Positions 1 to 6,656 of a DNA stretch of 11,656 nucleotides are shown in pieces. Numbering within the stretch: position 1 is the stretch's first letter; each line of letters starts with the position of its first letter. The translations under genes and the position numbers were made by a program. The notes below the pieces were generated by a model. It made no database searches. It saw nothing but the letters and a program-made list of their open reading frames with translations, and was not told where the DNA came from. The stretch is from Anaerolineales bacterium UBA832 (GTDB taxonomy: Bacteria; Chloroflexota; Anaerolineae; Anaerolineales; UBA11657), in contig DBHI01000061.1 of NCBI GenBank assembly GCA_002296125.1, positions 1 through 11,656 on the forward strand. The letters run 5' to 3'.

Positions 1-705
1 TCCTACAAACATTTCTACAAATTCGGATCCCGATATGGAAAAAAACGGTACTCCAGCTTCTCCTGATACAGCTTTAGCAAGGAGTGTTTTACCTGTACCT
101 GGTGATCCTACCAATAATACTCCCTTTGGAATGCGTGCTCCTAGACCAATAAATTTTTCAGGTTGCTGCAAGAATTCAACTACTTCTTGTAATTCTTCTT
201 TTGCTTCATCAGCTCCTGCCACGTCATCAAATGTGACTGTAGGTTGTTCTCCCGAAAACATTCTTGCTTTACTCTTTCCAAATGAAAGAGCTTGGTTATT
301 GGATCCTTGGGCTTGTCTGAGTATGAAATATATGAATCCAATCACGAAAATTGCGGGCAATGTATAACTTAATAAAACCATGAAACTTCCCCATTCTCCT
401 GGGCTCTGTACTTCCCATTTAACAGAAGATCTTGCTTGCTCACTAACACCAAGTGTTGCAAATTGTTCTGGTGCTGTTGATGCACCTTCTTTGCGAGTGG
501 TTGCTATTTCATAAGATGAACCAGGACGAAAATATACTGTCAGGTCATCTTCTGCTACCACAATTTTTTCTACAGTTCCACGCTCTATTTCAGTTGCAAT
601 CTCACTGATAGTTAGTTCTGTTTTTGGATTTGATTGTGTACGTACAGAATATAGTATTGCTCCTAGAGCAACTACAATTAATATGTACACTAATGAGTTA
701 CGCAT
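1..705 (-). CDS. ftsH: ATP-dependent zinc metalloprotease FtsH, N-terminal part (cut by window edge)
   Basis: Membrane-anchored AAA+ protease that unfolds and degrades membrane and short-lived cytosolic proteins. Only the first 235 codons are inside the window; the rest of the AAA module and the zinc protease domain lie beyond base 1. Read on the minus strand, it has a first membrane segment at about residues 4-20, an extracytoplasmic FtsH_ext region at about 25-105, a second membrane segment at about 108-128, and the AAA entry FDDVAGADEAKEEL at 159-172. The Walker A loop GSPGTGKT is at 200-207, followed by ISGSEFVEMFVG at 224-235, a hallmark of FtsH. Walker A normally reads GPPGTGKT, so Ser replaces the first Pro; the nucleotide-contacting G-GKT residues are intact. 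The ATG at 703-705 is the start because it directly precedes the first membrane segment; there is no clear Shine-Dalgarno. It lies 88 nt downstream of the kinase gene and has its own promoter candidate. Identity is certain; function is taken from the family. Confidence 0.96.
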   Translation of the reverse strand, partial: MRNSLVYILIVVALGAILYSVRTQSNPKTELTISEIATEIERGTVEKIVVAEDDLTVYFRPGSSYEIATTRKEGASTAPEQFATLGVSEQARSSVKWEVQSPGEWGSFMVLLSYTLPAIFVIGFIYFILRQAQGSNNQALSFGKSKARMFSGEQPTVTFDDVAGADEAKEELQEVVEFLQQPEKFIGLGARIPKGVLLVGSPGTGKTLLAKAVSGEAGVPFFSISGSEFVEMFVG

Positions 706-754
706 TTGGGGGTTTTCCACTTTTTGATCTCCGTATTTTGATTGACTAAACTAT

Positions 755-763
755 ATTATACCA
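755..763 (-). promoter_or_regulatory. Extended -10 promoter candidate for ftsH
   Basis: On the minus strand this reads TGGTATAAT, a perfect TATAAT with the TGn extension. Transcription would begin near 748, giving a leader of about 43 nt before the ftsH ATG. No good -35 hexamer is visible; that position is occupied by the palindrome at 774-791. Inferred from motif match only. Confidence 0.55.
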
Positions 764-773
764 AGTTTGTTGT

Positions 774-791
774 AATATCTTATAAGATATT
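774..791. promoter_or_regulatory. 18-bp perfect palindrome centred on the -35 region of the ftsH promoter
   Basis: AATATCTTATAAGATATT equals its own reverse complement over 18 bases. It starts 3 bases after the kinase stop codon and is centred about 35 bases upstream of the predicted ftsH start, which is where a dimeric regulator could block or help RNA polymerase. As RNA it would form only a weak A/U hairpin with no U-tract, so it is a poor terminator. The operator role is inference. Confidence 0.4.
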
Positions 792-793
792 TG

Positions 794-1873
794 TTAATTG
801 CTTGTTAATAGTATTGGTGCCAATTTCCAGTATACTCTTATCCATAATGCTAATAATCCAACAATTAATAATGTAGCTGTAGCACCTAGAATAGGTGTTA
901 TCCAGTCTATTTGTGATTCAGTCAGATTTTCATCGTGTCTAATGATTTGATCTAATAAAGAATATTTGTTTTTTGATAGTTGCTTGTCAAATTCTTTGTC
1001 ATTTATTATGAGATAAGGAATAGTAGCTTGTGATCCTTTACTATTGTAAGTATCCAATACATATCCAAGATGTTGTGCTGTTCTATATCTATTAGATGGT
1101 TCTTTTGACAAGAGTTTTGAAATTATATCAGATAATGTATCTGGTATTTTAGGGTTAATTTGACTTACATTAGGTGGAGTTGCATGTATATGCATTTGTC
1201 CTAGAATCTGTGCGTCTTTAGATTCAAATGGTAATTCTCCTGTGAGCATTTCAAATAATACTATTCCTAAAGAATAGACGTCAGAAGCTGGAGTAGCGTG
1301 AAGTCCCTGGGCTTGTTCGGGAGAAAAGTAATGAGGTGAACCAAACAATTTGGTATTAACGTTTATTTCAGTCGTAGAATTTATTAATCTTGATATTCCG
1401 AAATCCGTTACTTTTATTTCATTTTCTTCAGTTACTAGTATGTTTTGAGGTTTTATATCACAATGAACTAAACCATGTTCATGAGCGTGCCCAATCCCAT
1501 TACACATATCGATCATATATGTGAGCGAAGCGTCTGTGCTAAAGGGTGCGTCTAGCATGATGTGATGTTTGAGATGGTTTCCAGAAACGTGTTCTAGTAC
1601 CATATAATGGTGTTTGTCTTCACTACCTACATCATATACTGTTACTACGTTAGTGTGACTGAGATGTGCAACTGCTCTTGCTTCACGTAAAAATTGTTCA
1701 ACTAACTGTTTATTTGTAGCTAGGTCTTCTTTAAGAATTTTAACTGCAACAATGCGTTCAAGCACCATATCTTTTGCTTTATAAACATTTGCCATGCCAC
1801 CTGATGCTTTACGTTCTGTAAGCATATACCTGTCATTCAAAATGTTGGTGTTTTGTAAATTTATCGCATTCAT
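794..1873 (-). CDS. Membrane-anchored Ser/Thr protein kinase (PknB-like) without a sensor domain
   Basis: Hanks-type kinase of 359 residues that should phosphorylate Ser/Thr on cytoplasmic proteins. The kinase domain spans about 15-275: glycine-rich loop KASGGMANVY (22-31), VAVK lysine K45, alpha-C glutamate E64, catalytic loop HCDIKPQN (137-144) with D139, DFG at 157-159, and SPE in place of APE at 184-186. All catalytic residues are present. The catalytic loop has Cys where RD kinases have Arg, as in many bacterial kinases, so activation need not depend on that arginine. A juxtamembrane stretch (about 280-324) leads to one membrane helix at about 326-347, and only about 12 residues follow. 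The PASTA or other extracellular sensor domains usual in PknB are absent. The gene is divergent from secG and upstream of ftsH. There is no Shine-Dalgarno; a TATAAT ends 7 nt before the ATG, suggesting a leaderless mRNA. Substrate unknown. Confidence 0.93.
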   Translation of the reverse strand: MNAINLQNTNILNDRYMLTERKASGGMANVYKAKDMVLERIVAVKILKEDLATNKQLVEQFLREARAVAHLSHTNVVTVYDVGSEDKHHYMVLEHVSGNHLKHHIMLDAPFSTDASLTYMIDMCNGIGHAHEHGLVHCDIKPQNILVTEENEIKVTDFGISRLINSTTEINVNTKLFGSPHYFSPEQAQGLHATPASDVYSLGIVLFEMLTGELPFESKDAQILGQMHIHATPPNVSQINPKIPDTLSDIISKLLSKEPSNRYRTAQHLGYVLDTYNSKGSQATIPYLIINDKEFDKQLSKNKYSLLDQIIRHDENLTESQIDWITPILGATATLLIVGLLALWIRVYWKLAPILLTSN

Positions 1874-1880
1874 GTAAATG

Positions 1881-1886
1881 ATTATA
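1881..1886 (-). promoter_or_regulatory. -10 element for the kinase gene, implying a leaderless transcript
   Basis: A perfect TATAAT on the minus strand, separated by only 7 nt (1874-1880) from the kinase ATG. Transcription normally starts 6-8 nt after this hexamer, so the first transcribed base would be at or next to the A of the ATG. The -35 region is weak. Inferred from spacing alone. Confidence 0.55.
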
Positions 1887-1989
1887 AATATAGTTATTTG
1901 ATATTGTACTTTAATATTCCGTTTCTGAGTGTGTAATAATTATTAATATGTATTGCTTGGGAATATGTAGTACTTACAATAATTGCATA

Positions 1990-2015
1990 TGATATAATTT
2001 ATCTGTAAATTGGAG
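1990..2015 (+). promoter_or_regulatory. secG promoter (extended -10) and ribosome binding site
   Basis: TGATATAAT at 1990-1998 is an extended -10 with a perfect TATAAT. Transcription would start near 2005. GGAG at 2012-2015 lies 9 nt before the secG ATG and is the clearest Shine-Dalgarno in the left half of the window. The region 1874-2024 holds this promoter and the divergent kinase promoter and no gene. Confidence 0.6.
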
Positions 2016-2024
2016 AAATATTGA

Positions 2025-2249
2025 ATGAACGTGTCAATGAATCTGGCTCAAATAGTGGTATCAGTTGCATTAATTGTGGCAATTATATTACAGAGCAAAG
2101 GGGCAGGCTTAGGAGGTCTTACGGGTGCTTCAGAGGGTAGTGTTTTTCGTGCTCGTAGAGGAGTTGAAAAACTATTATTTAATATCACCATTGGTCTTGC
2201 AGTTGCTTTTTTTGTAACTGCAATATTAAATGTGATGGTTAATGGTTAA
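2025..2249 (+). CDS. secG: Preprotein translocase subunit SecG
   Basis: Small accessory subunit of the SecYEG channel that helps SecA-driven export across the cytoplasmic membrane. At 74 residues it matches the usual family length. It has two membrane helices (about residues 5-22 and 51-70) joined by a cytoplasmic loop. The family signature is visible as ILQSKGAGLGGLTGA at about 21-35, with FRARRGVEKLL following before the second helix. The start is supported by GGAG 9 nt upstream and by the position of the first helix. It is divergent from the kinase gene and followed by an 81-nt untranslated stretch and an intrinsic terminator, so it may be a single-gene transcript. Its neighbour downstream is itself an exported, membrane-anchored protein. 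Confidence 0.93.
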   Translation: MNVSMNLAQIVVSVALIVAIILQSKGAGLGGLTGASEGSVFRARRGVEKLLFNITIGLAVAFFVTAILNVMVNG

Positions 2250-2272
2250 ATCAACAGAACAAATTAGATCTA

Positions 2273-2278
2273 TATAAT
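2273..2278 (+). promoter_or_regulatory. Possible -10 element between secG and the solute-binding protein gene
   Basis: A TATAAT lies 24 nt after the secG stop. No convincing -35 precedes it. If real, the transcript would start near 2285 and meet the hairpin at 2331-2372 before reaching the next gene. In such AT-rich DNA a chance match is likely. Confidence 0.25.
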
Positions 2279-2330
2279 ATATGTTTGTCTTGTTACTTGG
2301 TTCAGTTGTGTACTAAAATAATGTTAATTG

Positions 2331-2372
2331 AAAGACACCCTTTGATTTAGCAATTGGGTGTCTTTTATTTTT
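2331..2372 (+). terminator. Intrinsic terminator after secG, 14 nt upstream of the next start codon
   Basis: AAAGACACCC (2331-2340) and GGGTGTCTTT (2356-2365) form a perfect 10-bp stem around a 15-nt loop, followed by TATTTTT. The reverse strand lacks a T-tract beyond the stem, so it acts on rightward transcripts. It most simply ends the secG mRNA, but it lies almost against the ATG at 2387, so the following gene needs a promoter inside or just after it, or read-through. Confidence 0.75.
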
Positions 2373-2386
2373 GTGCTTTTAAAATT

Positions 2387-4081
2387 ATGTATAAGATTCG
2401 TTTACAGATTGGCATATCAATAATTGGTATTTTGATTATAGGTCTTTTATTGTATAGACAATCTAAAGGTCTTACGGTTTCTGTGTCTTCTGCACCAGGT
2501 GGAACATATGTTGAAGGTGTAATTGGAGCACCGAGAGAATTAAATCCATTAATGTTCTCTAGAAGACCAGCTGATCGTGATCTTGTTAAATTGATTTATG
2601 CTGGTATGATGAAATTTGACGGATCAGGTTTTCCTACACCAGACTTGGCTGAAAGTTGGGCAGTTACTGCAGATGGATTGTCTTATACATTTGTTATTCG
2701 TTCAGGTCTTCGTTGGCATGATGGTGTTCCATTATCATTAGATGATGTTATATTTACTATTGGACTTATGCAAGCAGAAGATTATCCAGGTCCAGTAGAT
2801 GTTGGTGCTTTGTGGAAGCAAGTTACAGTTGCTAAATTAAATTCAAATACTCTAAAATTGACATTGCCAGAGCCTTATGCTCCATTCTTAGATAATACTA
2901 CATTTCCCGTTTTACCTGCTCACATGTTTTCAGGTGTGAGATCAGTTGATATACAATTGCACCCAGCTAATTTTCGTGCAATAGGATCAGGTCCGTTTAA
3001 ATTAGAGGAAGTGGTTGTAGATGAAGACAATAATTTACTTGAGATTTTATTGCATGAGAATAGTTTATATCATGACAATAAACCATTGTTAAGTGCTATT
3101 AAGTTTATATATTATGATAATGAGAATTTGGCCGTACAAGCATTAGAACAAGAAGTAATTATGGGTGTTGGTGGAATAAGCCAGAGAACTGTACAAGACA
3201 TTATGATTAACAATGTATTTCATGTCCATACATCTGTATTACCTGATACTAAAATGATTCTTTTCAATCATCAAAATGAGTCTCTTGATTTTTTTCAAGA
3301 TAAGAAAGTAAGGACTGCTTTAATGTTGGGCCTCAACAGGAAGTTATTAATTGATGATTATTTGTTTGGACAGGCAATTGTAGCTAAGGGTCCAATTTTA
3401 CCTGGTAATTGGGCATTTAATAGTGATTTAAAAAGTATAGATTATGATCCGTCTAAGGCATCAAGTTTGTTGTATGAAGCTGGTTGGATTGCCGACGTTT
3501 CAGAAGATTCTTTAAGTGATAGTTATAATGATACTTTGAAGAAAAATGATGATGAATTATCATTTGAGCTGATATGTCCTGAAGATAGTCTATCTGTTGA
3601 TTTGTGTGAAGCTATTATTGCTAATTGGAGTGATTTGGGTATAGAAGTTGATATACGAATTATACAGTCTGATTATGTTATGAAAGAACATCTTGAGAAC
3701 AAGAATTTCGAAGCAATTATGGTAGATCTGAGTTTGCAGAATAATCCTGATCCAGATCCGTACCCGTTCTGGCATCAGACAGAAATTGAAAGTGGTCAGA
3801 ATTATAGTGGGTATGATAACCGAAGAATAAGCGAGTACCTGGAGCAGGCGCGTATTACGCCAGCTATATCATCTAGGTTAGCATTATATAAAATGTTTCA
3901 GAAAAGGTTTGTTGATGAAATGCCGGCTTTGTTAATTTATCATCCAACTTATTCATATATTACTAATGTTAGTGTGAATGGTGTAAATATGGGTCCCATT
4001 GTTGAATCATCCGATAGATTCAATTCAATATTTGAGTGGTATATTGTAGTAAGAAGAGTAGTAGGAGGTTCTATCAATTAA
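2387..4081 (+). CDS. Family 5 extracellular solute-binding protein (peptide/oligopeptide type), membrane-anchored, orphan
   Basis: A 564-residue DppA/OppA-type binding protein (SBP_bac_5), the receptor that hands peptides or similar ligands to an ABC permease. An uncleaved-looking anchor helix lies at about residues 4-23 with no lipobox cysteine. The fold covers about 40-545, with the early family pattern PDLAESW at 85-91 and RSGLRWHDG at 105-113. An acidic Ser/Asp/Asn-rich stretch lies at about 370-390. I place the start at ATG 2387: an in-frame TTG at 2354 falls inside the terminator and would put polar residues ahead of the signal helix. No Shine-Dalgarno is visible. No permease or ATPase gene is nearby, so the transporter partner, if any, is encoded elsewhere. 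It ends tail-to-tail with the lytic transglycosylase gene, sharing 4 bases. Ligand cannot be told from sequence. Confidence 0.88.
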   Translation: MYKIRLQIGISIIGILIIGLLLYRQSKGLTVSVSSAPGGTYVEGVIGAPRELNPLMFSRRPADRDLVKLIYAGMMKFDGSGFPTPDLAESWAVTADGLSYTFVIRSGLRWHDGVPLSLDDVIFTIGLMQAEDYPGPVDVGALWKQVTVAKLNSNTLKLTLPEPYAPFLDNTTFPVLPAHMFSGVRSVDIQLHPANFRAIGSGPFKLEEVVVDEDNNLLEILLHENSLYHDNKPLLSAIKFIYYDNENLAVQALEQEVIMGVGGISQRTVQDIMINNVFHVHTSVLPDTKMILFNHQNESLDFFQDKKVRTALMLGLNRKLLIDDYLFGQAIVAKGPILPGNWAFNSDLKSIDYDPSKASSLLYEAGWIADVSEDSLSDSYNDTLKKNDDELSFELICPEDSLSVDLCEAIIANWSDLGIEVDIRIIQSDYVMKEHLENKNFEAIMVDLSLQNNPDPDPYPFWHQTEIESGQNYSGYDNRRISEYLEQARITPAISSRLALYKMFQKRFVDEMPALLIYHPTYSYITNVSVNGVNMGPIVESSDRFNSIFEWYIVVRRVVGGSIN

Positions 4082-4084
4082 TTG
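4075..4084. other. Convergent stop codons sharing TTAA
   Basis: CAATTAATTG is a 10-bp palindrome. Its central TTAA (4078-4081) supplies the TAA stop of the solute-binding gene on the plus strand and the TAA stop of the transglycosylase gene on the minus strand. No terminator hairpin lies close by on either strand, so each transcript probably runs into the other as antisense. Confidence 0.85.
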
Positions 4085-6540
4085 GAGTATAAATGATGAT
4101 AAACTGCATAATGTTCTACAATTCTTTTAATATATGATTGAGGTTCTTCAAGTCGTATAATTTCTACAAATAAATCATAATCGTTCTGTGACAGTTTTTT
4201 CCAAATAGAAGTGTTACCTGGTCCTGCATTATAAGCAGACAAGGCTGCATAGCTGTCACCATTGAAGATATTTAATTGTTCGTCAAGATAGAAAATTCCA
4301 AATGGTACATTGATGAAAGGTCTGTATAGGTCTTGTGTTGTGTAATTGGACCATTTCAATTGTCTTGCAATATAATCACCTGTGGAAGGTATGATTTGCA
4401 TTAGTCCTTGGGCATATGCAGCTGAAGTTACTTGACCTTGGTAGAGACTTTCTTGTCTGATTAATGCTGATACAATGAGAGGATCGATGTTATATTTATT
4501 TGAGATTGGACTAATTAGATCTAGGTAGTATGGACCATATCTTAATTGAGTAATAAATTTTGGTGCTTGTAAGGGGTTAGATATATCAAAAGAATCCATG
4601 CAGTAACGACCAGCCCAGATCGTTCCATAGTAATATCCTAGTTCTTTATAGGCTAATGCTAATTGATAAGATGATAGACCATCTGTTTTATAGGTGTCAA
4701 GTAGACTATCTAGTTCTGACTTTGATTCATCAAATAATCCAAGGTTCCATAGAGTTTTTCCTCTAATCCAACGACCATCACTTATTAATTTAGGGGACAT
4801 TTGGTTAATGTTGTCTTTTTCAATATTTAGATTGTTTGCAATCCAATCTTTTGCTTCATTTTGAGCTTTGTTGTTAGATGCTAACAAGAAATTGACATCT
4901 GGTACGGGTTGAAAAGGAATACGTTGATTTTTAAGCTGTTTTGCACGTATTCCGTAATATCCAGTGGGATCCGCCTCAATCGTTTTGTTCCATGCTTCTT
5001 GTGCTTCTGCTGCATTATTATTTATATAGTGTGTTTTTCCTAACCACAATAGACCACCTGAATATTCAGTAGTACCTGGTTTTGATAATTTAATAGTTTG
5101 TTGAAACATTTCCAAAGCATCATCATAATTGGTGTTACGATAATATGTTATGCCAGCAAGAAAAGATGCTTCTATTGCTTCAGTAGATGATGTGTACTTT
5201 TGTGCAACTTTCTTCCACAGGTTACCAGCTAAAACAAGATCATTGTTTCTTTCAGCAATTCGTGCAGCATAAGACAGTATCGATGGAGTAAATTGACTGT
5301 TTGGAAATGATGATTCCATGTTTACAAGTTGAGAAACTGCGCCTGTATAATTGTCTTCCCAGCCCCATTTTGTATATGCGATTTCTAGCCATGCTTCACC
5401 CCATAATGGATCACTAGTATGATTGTTTATTATCTCTTGGAAGTGTATTTTAGATGCATTGATATTTTCTAGTTCTCGGTAAGAAAGTGCTGCGTAATAA
5501 TGTCCTTTTGCATCATGCTCAGGATTATTAGAGATATGTCGTTTGAAAGCTAAAATGGCTGGAGTATATTGTTTTGCATAATAATCTACTAATCCTCTTT
5601 GTAAGTCATCAACTATGATTCCATAGTTTAATAACTCTAATAATGACAAATATGCATAGTATGATTCAGGATAGTTGTTGACAGCATGTGTGTAATATGT
5701 AATTGCTTTATTGATGTCATTTTCAGACACCATTATTTGAGCTCTTTCATAATCCATGTGGGCTCTAGTATTATCATATTGCGTGTTTGCTTCAACTAGA
5801 TCAAATAGAGACAATGCTTCTGATGTTTGACCTGATGCTTTTAAAACTTCTGCTTTATCTAAAAGAAGGAAATTAATATTGGAAGATCTATCTTTGTTGA
5901 TGGCTGACTGATAATATTCGGATGCTGTTTTGTAGTTACCAAGCGCACGATGACCATCGCCAATCCATTCTAGTACATATGAGTCAATTGTCTCCGGATA
6001 ATTGTCATAATAATCATTAAAATATGAAATTGATTCTTTATAATTGTTTAGTTCATAATTAGCGATACCTAAAAGAAAGATTGCATCTGATAATTTATTT
6101 GACTGCTGATGATTAACAATGAATAACTCTAGTGTGTCAATTGCATTTGAGAATTGCTTGTTTTTGATATAGCTTTTTGCTAGGCCTAAATGTGCGTCAA
6201 TATGTGATTGGGAGTTTTCTTGTGATGCTTCTAGATACTCAAGGTATAAGCTAATCGCTGATGACCAATTGTTATTAGTATAAGCAGTATGTGCAGTTGT
6301 TAGTATAGTATTTTCTTTTGACAAATTAGTAGATGAGCTGGGTGTTTCAGAGGCTGTATTTTTTGTAGGCGTAATTGGGAGTTGATCATTTGCACCTTCA
6401 GTCTGCATAGTAATAATTTTTGTAGGTAAATCAGTAGGTTTGGTGGTGGCATTAGATGCATCCCTCTTATTAGGGTCTGCACACGATGTAAGAGTAATTA
6501 ACAATAGTGTTTGTATAAGAAATGCATATGTTATTTTCAT
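4078..6540 (-). CDS. slt: TPR-rich lipoprotein lytic transglycosylase (Slt-type)
   Basis: Envelope enzyme that cleaves the MurNAc-GlcNAc bond of peptidoglycan to form 1,6-anhydro-MurNAc. I start it at ATG 6540 (820 residues), which gives a classic 20-residue lipoprotein signal: MK, a hydrophobic core, then LTSC with Cys20. Longer in-frame starts exist at 6576 and 6570; the latter has AGAGG 9 nt upstream, so the choice is open. After a Thr/Ser-rich linker (about 25-70), TPR-like helical repeats run to about 570, with aromatic Tyr/Ala-rich helices of the sort that form the Slt70 superhelix. The catalytic SLT domain is at about 680-810, with IRQES holding the catalytic Glu (697), then GLMQIIPSTG and LSAYNAGPG, all family hallmarks. 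It is convergent with the solute-binding gene and divergent from the sugar operon. Its presence implies a murein wall. Confidence 0.92.
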   Translation of the reverse strand: MKITYAFLIQTLLLITLTSCADPNKRDASNATTKPTDLPTKIITMQTEGANDQLPITPTKNTASETPSSSTNLSKENTILTTAHTAYTNNNWSSAISLYLEYLEASQENSQSHIDAHLGLAKSYIKNKQFSNAIDTLELFIVNHQQSNKLSDAIFLLGIANYELNNYKESISYFNDYYDNYPETIDSYVLEWIGDGHRALGNYKTASEYYQSAINKDRSSNINFLLLDKAEVLKASGQTSEALSLFDLVEANTQYDNTRAHMDYERAQIMVSENDINKAITYYTHAVNNYPESYYAYLSLLELLNYGIIVDDLQRGLVDYYAKQYTPAILAFKRHISNNPEHDAKGHYYAALSYRELENINASKIHFQEIINNHTSDPLWGEAWLEIAYTKWGWEDNYTGAVSQLVNMESSFPNSQFTPSILSYAARIAERNNDLVLAGNLWKKVAQKYTSSTEAIEASFLAGITYYRNTNYDDALEMFQQTIKLSKPGTTEYSGGLLWLGKTHYINNNAAEAQEAWNKTIEADPTGYYGIRAKQLKNQRIPFQPVPDVNFLLASNNKAQNEAKDWIANNLNIEKDNINQMSPKLISDGRWIRGKTLWNLGLFDESKSELDSLLDTYKTDGLSSYQLALAYKELGYYYGTIWAGRYCMDSFDISNPLQAPKFITQLRYGPYYLDLISPISNKYNIDPLIVSALIRQESLYQGQVTSAAYAQGLMQIIPSTGDYIARQLKWSNYTTQDLYRPFINVPFGIFYLDEQLNIFNGDSYAALSAYNAGPGNTSIWKKLSQNDYDLFVEIIRLEEPQSYIKRIVEHYAVYHHLYSN

Positions 6541-6563
6541 GATACTCAGTTTACCATGCTTCG

Positions 6564-6592
6564 TTGACATTAACATTAGCCTCTGATATGAT
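6564..6592 (+). promoter_or_regulatory. Near-consensus sigma-70 promoter of the sugar operon
   Basis: TTGACA at 6564-6569 is a perfect -35. After a 17-bp spacer comes TATGAT at 6587-6592, which has a TGn extension at 6584-6586. It is the best promoter in the window. The start should fall near 6599, only about 10 nt before the terminator hairpin at 6610. If the transglycosylase used its longest starts, the -35 would lie inside that reading frame. Confidence 0.75.
6580..6584 (-). promoter_or_regulatory. Shine-Dalgarno candidate for an alternative transglycosylase start
   Basis: AGAGG on the minus strand sits 9 nt before the in-frame ATG at 6568-6570 and 3 nt before the ATG at 6574-6576. It favours a start at 6570, adding 10 polar residues to the lipoprotein signal, against the cleaner signal peptide obtained from 6540. 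Confidence 0.4.
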
Positions 6593-6594
6593 TT

Positions 6595-6602
6595 ATTTTA
6601 TA
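6595..6602 (-). promoter_or_regulatory. -10 candidate for the lytic transglycosylase gene
   Basis: The minus strand reads TATAAAAT, which contains TATAAA or TAAAAT, each one mismatch from consensus. Transcription would begin near 6590, inside the -10 of the opposing sugar-operon promoter. No good -35 is seen at proper spacing. Weak evidence, but a promoter is needed here because the gene has no upstream neighbour on its strand. Confidence 0.4.
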
Positions 6603-6609
6603 GGTATGG

Positions 6610-6635
6610 CGCTCTCAAATAAGAGAGCGTTTTTT
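6610..6635 (+). terminator. Leader terminator ahead of the sugar operon
   Basis: CGCTCTC (6610-6616), a 6-nt loop AAATAA, GAGAGCG (6623-6629) and TTTTTT (6630-6635) make a compact GC-rich intrinsic terminator for rightward transcription. The minus-strand copy has no T-tract. No plus-strand gene ends nearby (the closest stops at 4081, 2.5 kb away), so its natural target is the transcript from the promoter just upstream. The T-tract ends 21 nt before the rfbF ATG. Confidence 0.85.
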
Positions 6636-6656
6636 ATGATTTGAGTACATAATATA

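Noticed and set aside
35..367. Plus-strand open frame of 110 codons
   Set aside because: It lies antisense to ftsH, whose minus-strand translation carries clear family motifs through the same bases.
1914..1966. Inverted repeat ATATTCC / GGAATAT in the kinase-secG promoter region
   Set aside because: The arms are only 7 bp and 39 nt apart in AT-rich DNA, so chance is a sufficient explanation.
2354..2386. Upstream TTG start for the solute-binding protein
   Set aside because: The TTG and following codons lie in the right arm and T-tract of the terminator hairpin; ATG 2387 gives a normal signal helix.
3590..3775. Minus-strand open frame inside the solute-binding protein gene
   Set aside because: Antisense shadow with no recognisable motif and no start signals.
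6300..6482. Minus-strand open frame in another frame of the transglycosylase 5' end
   Set aside because: It overlaps the Thr/Ser-rich linker of the real gene and shows no domain features.
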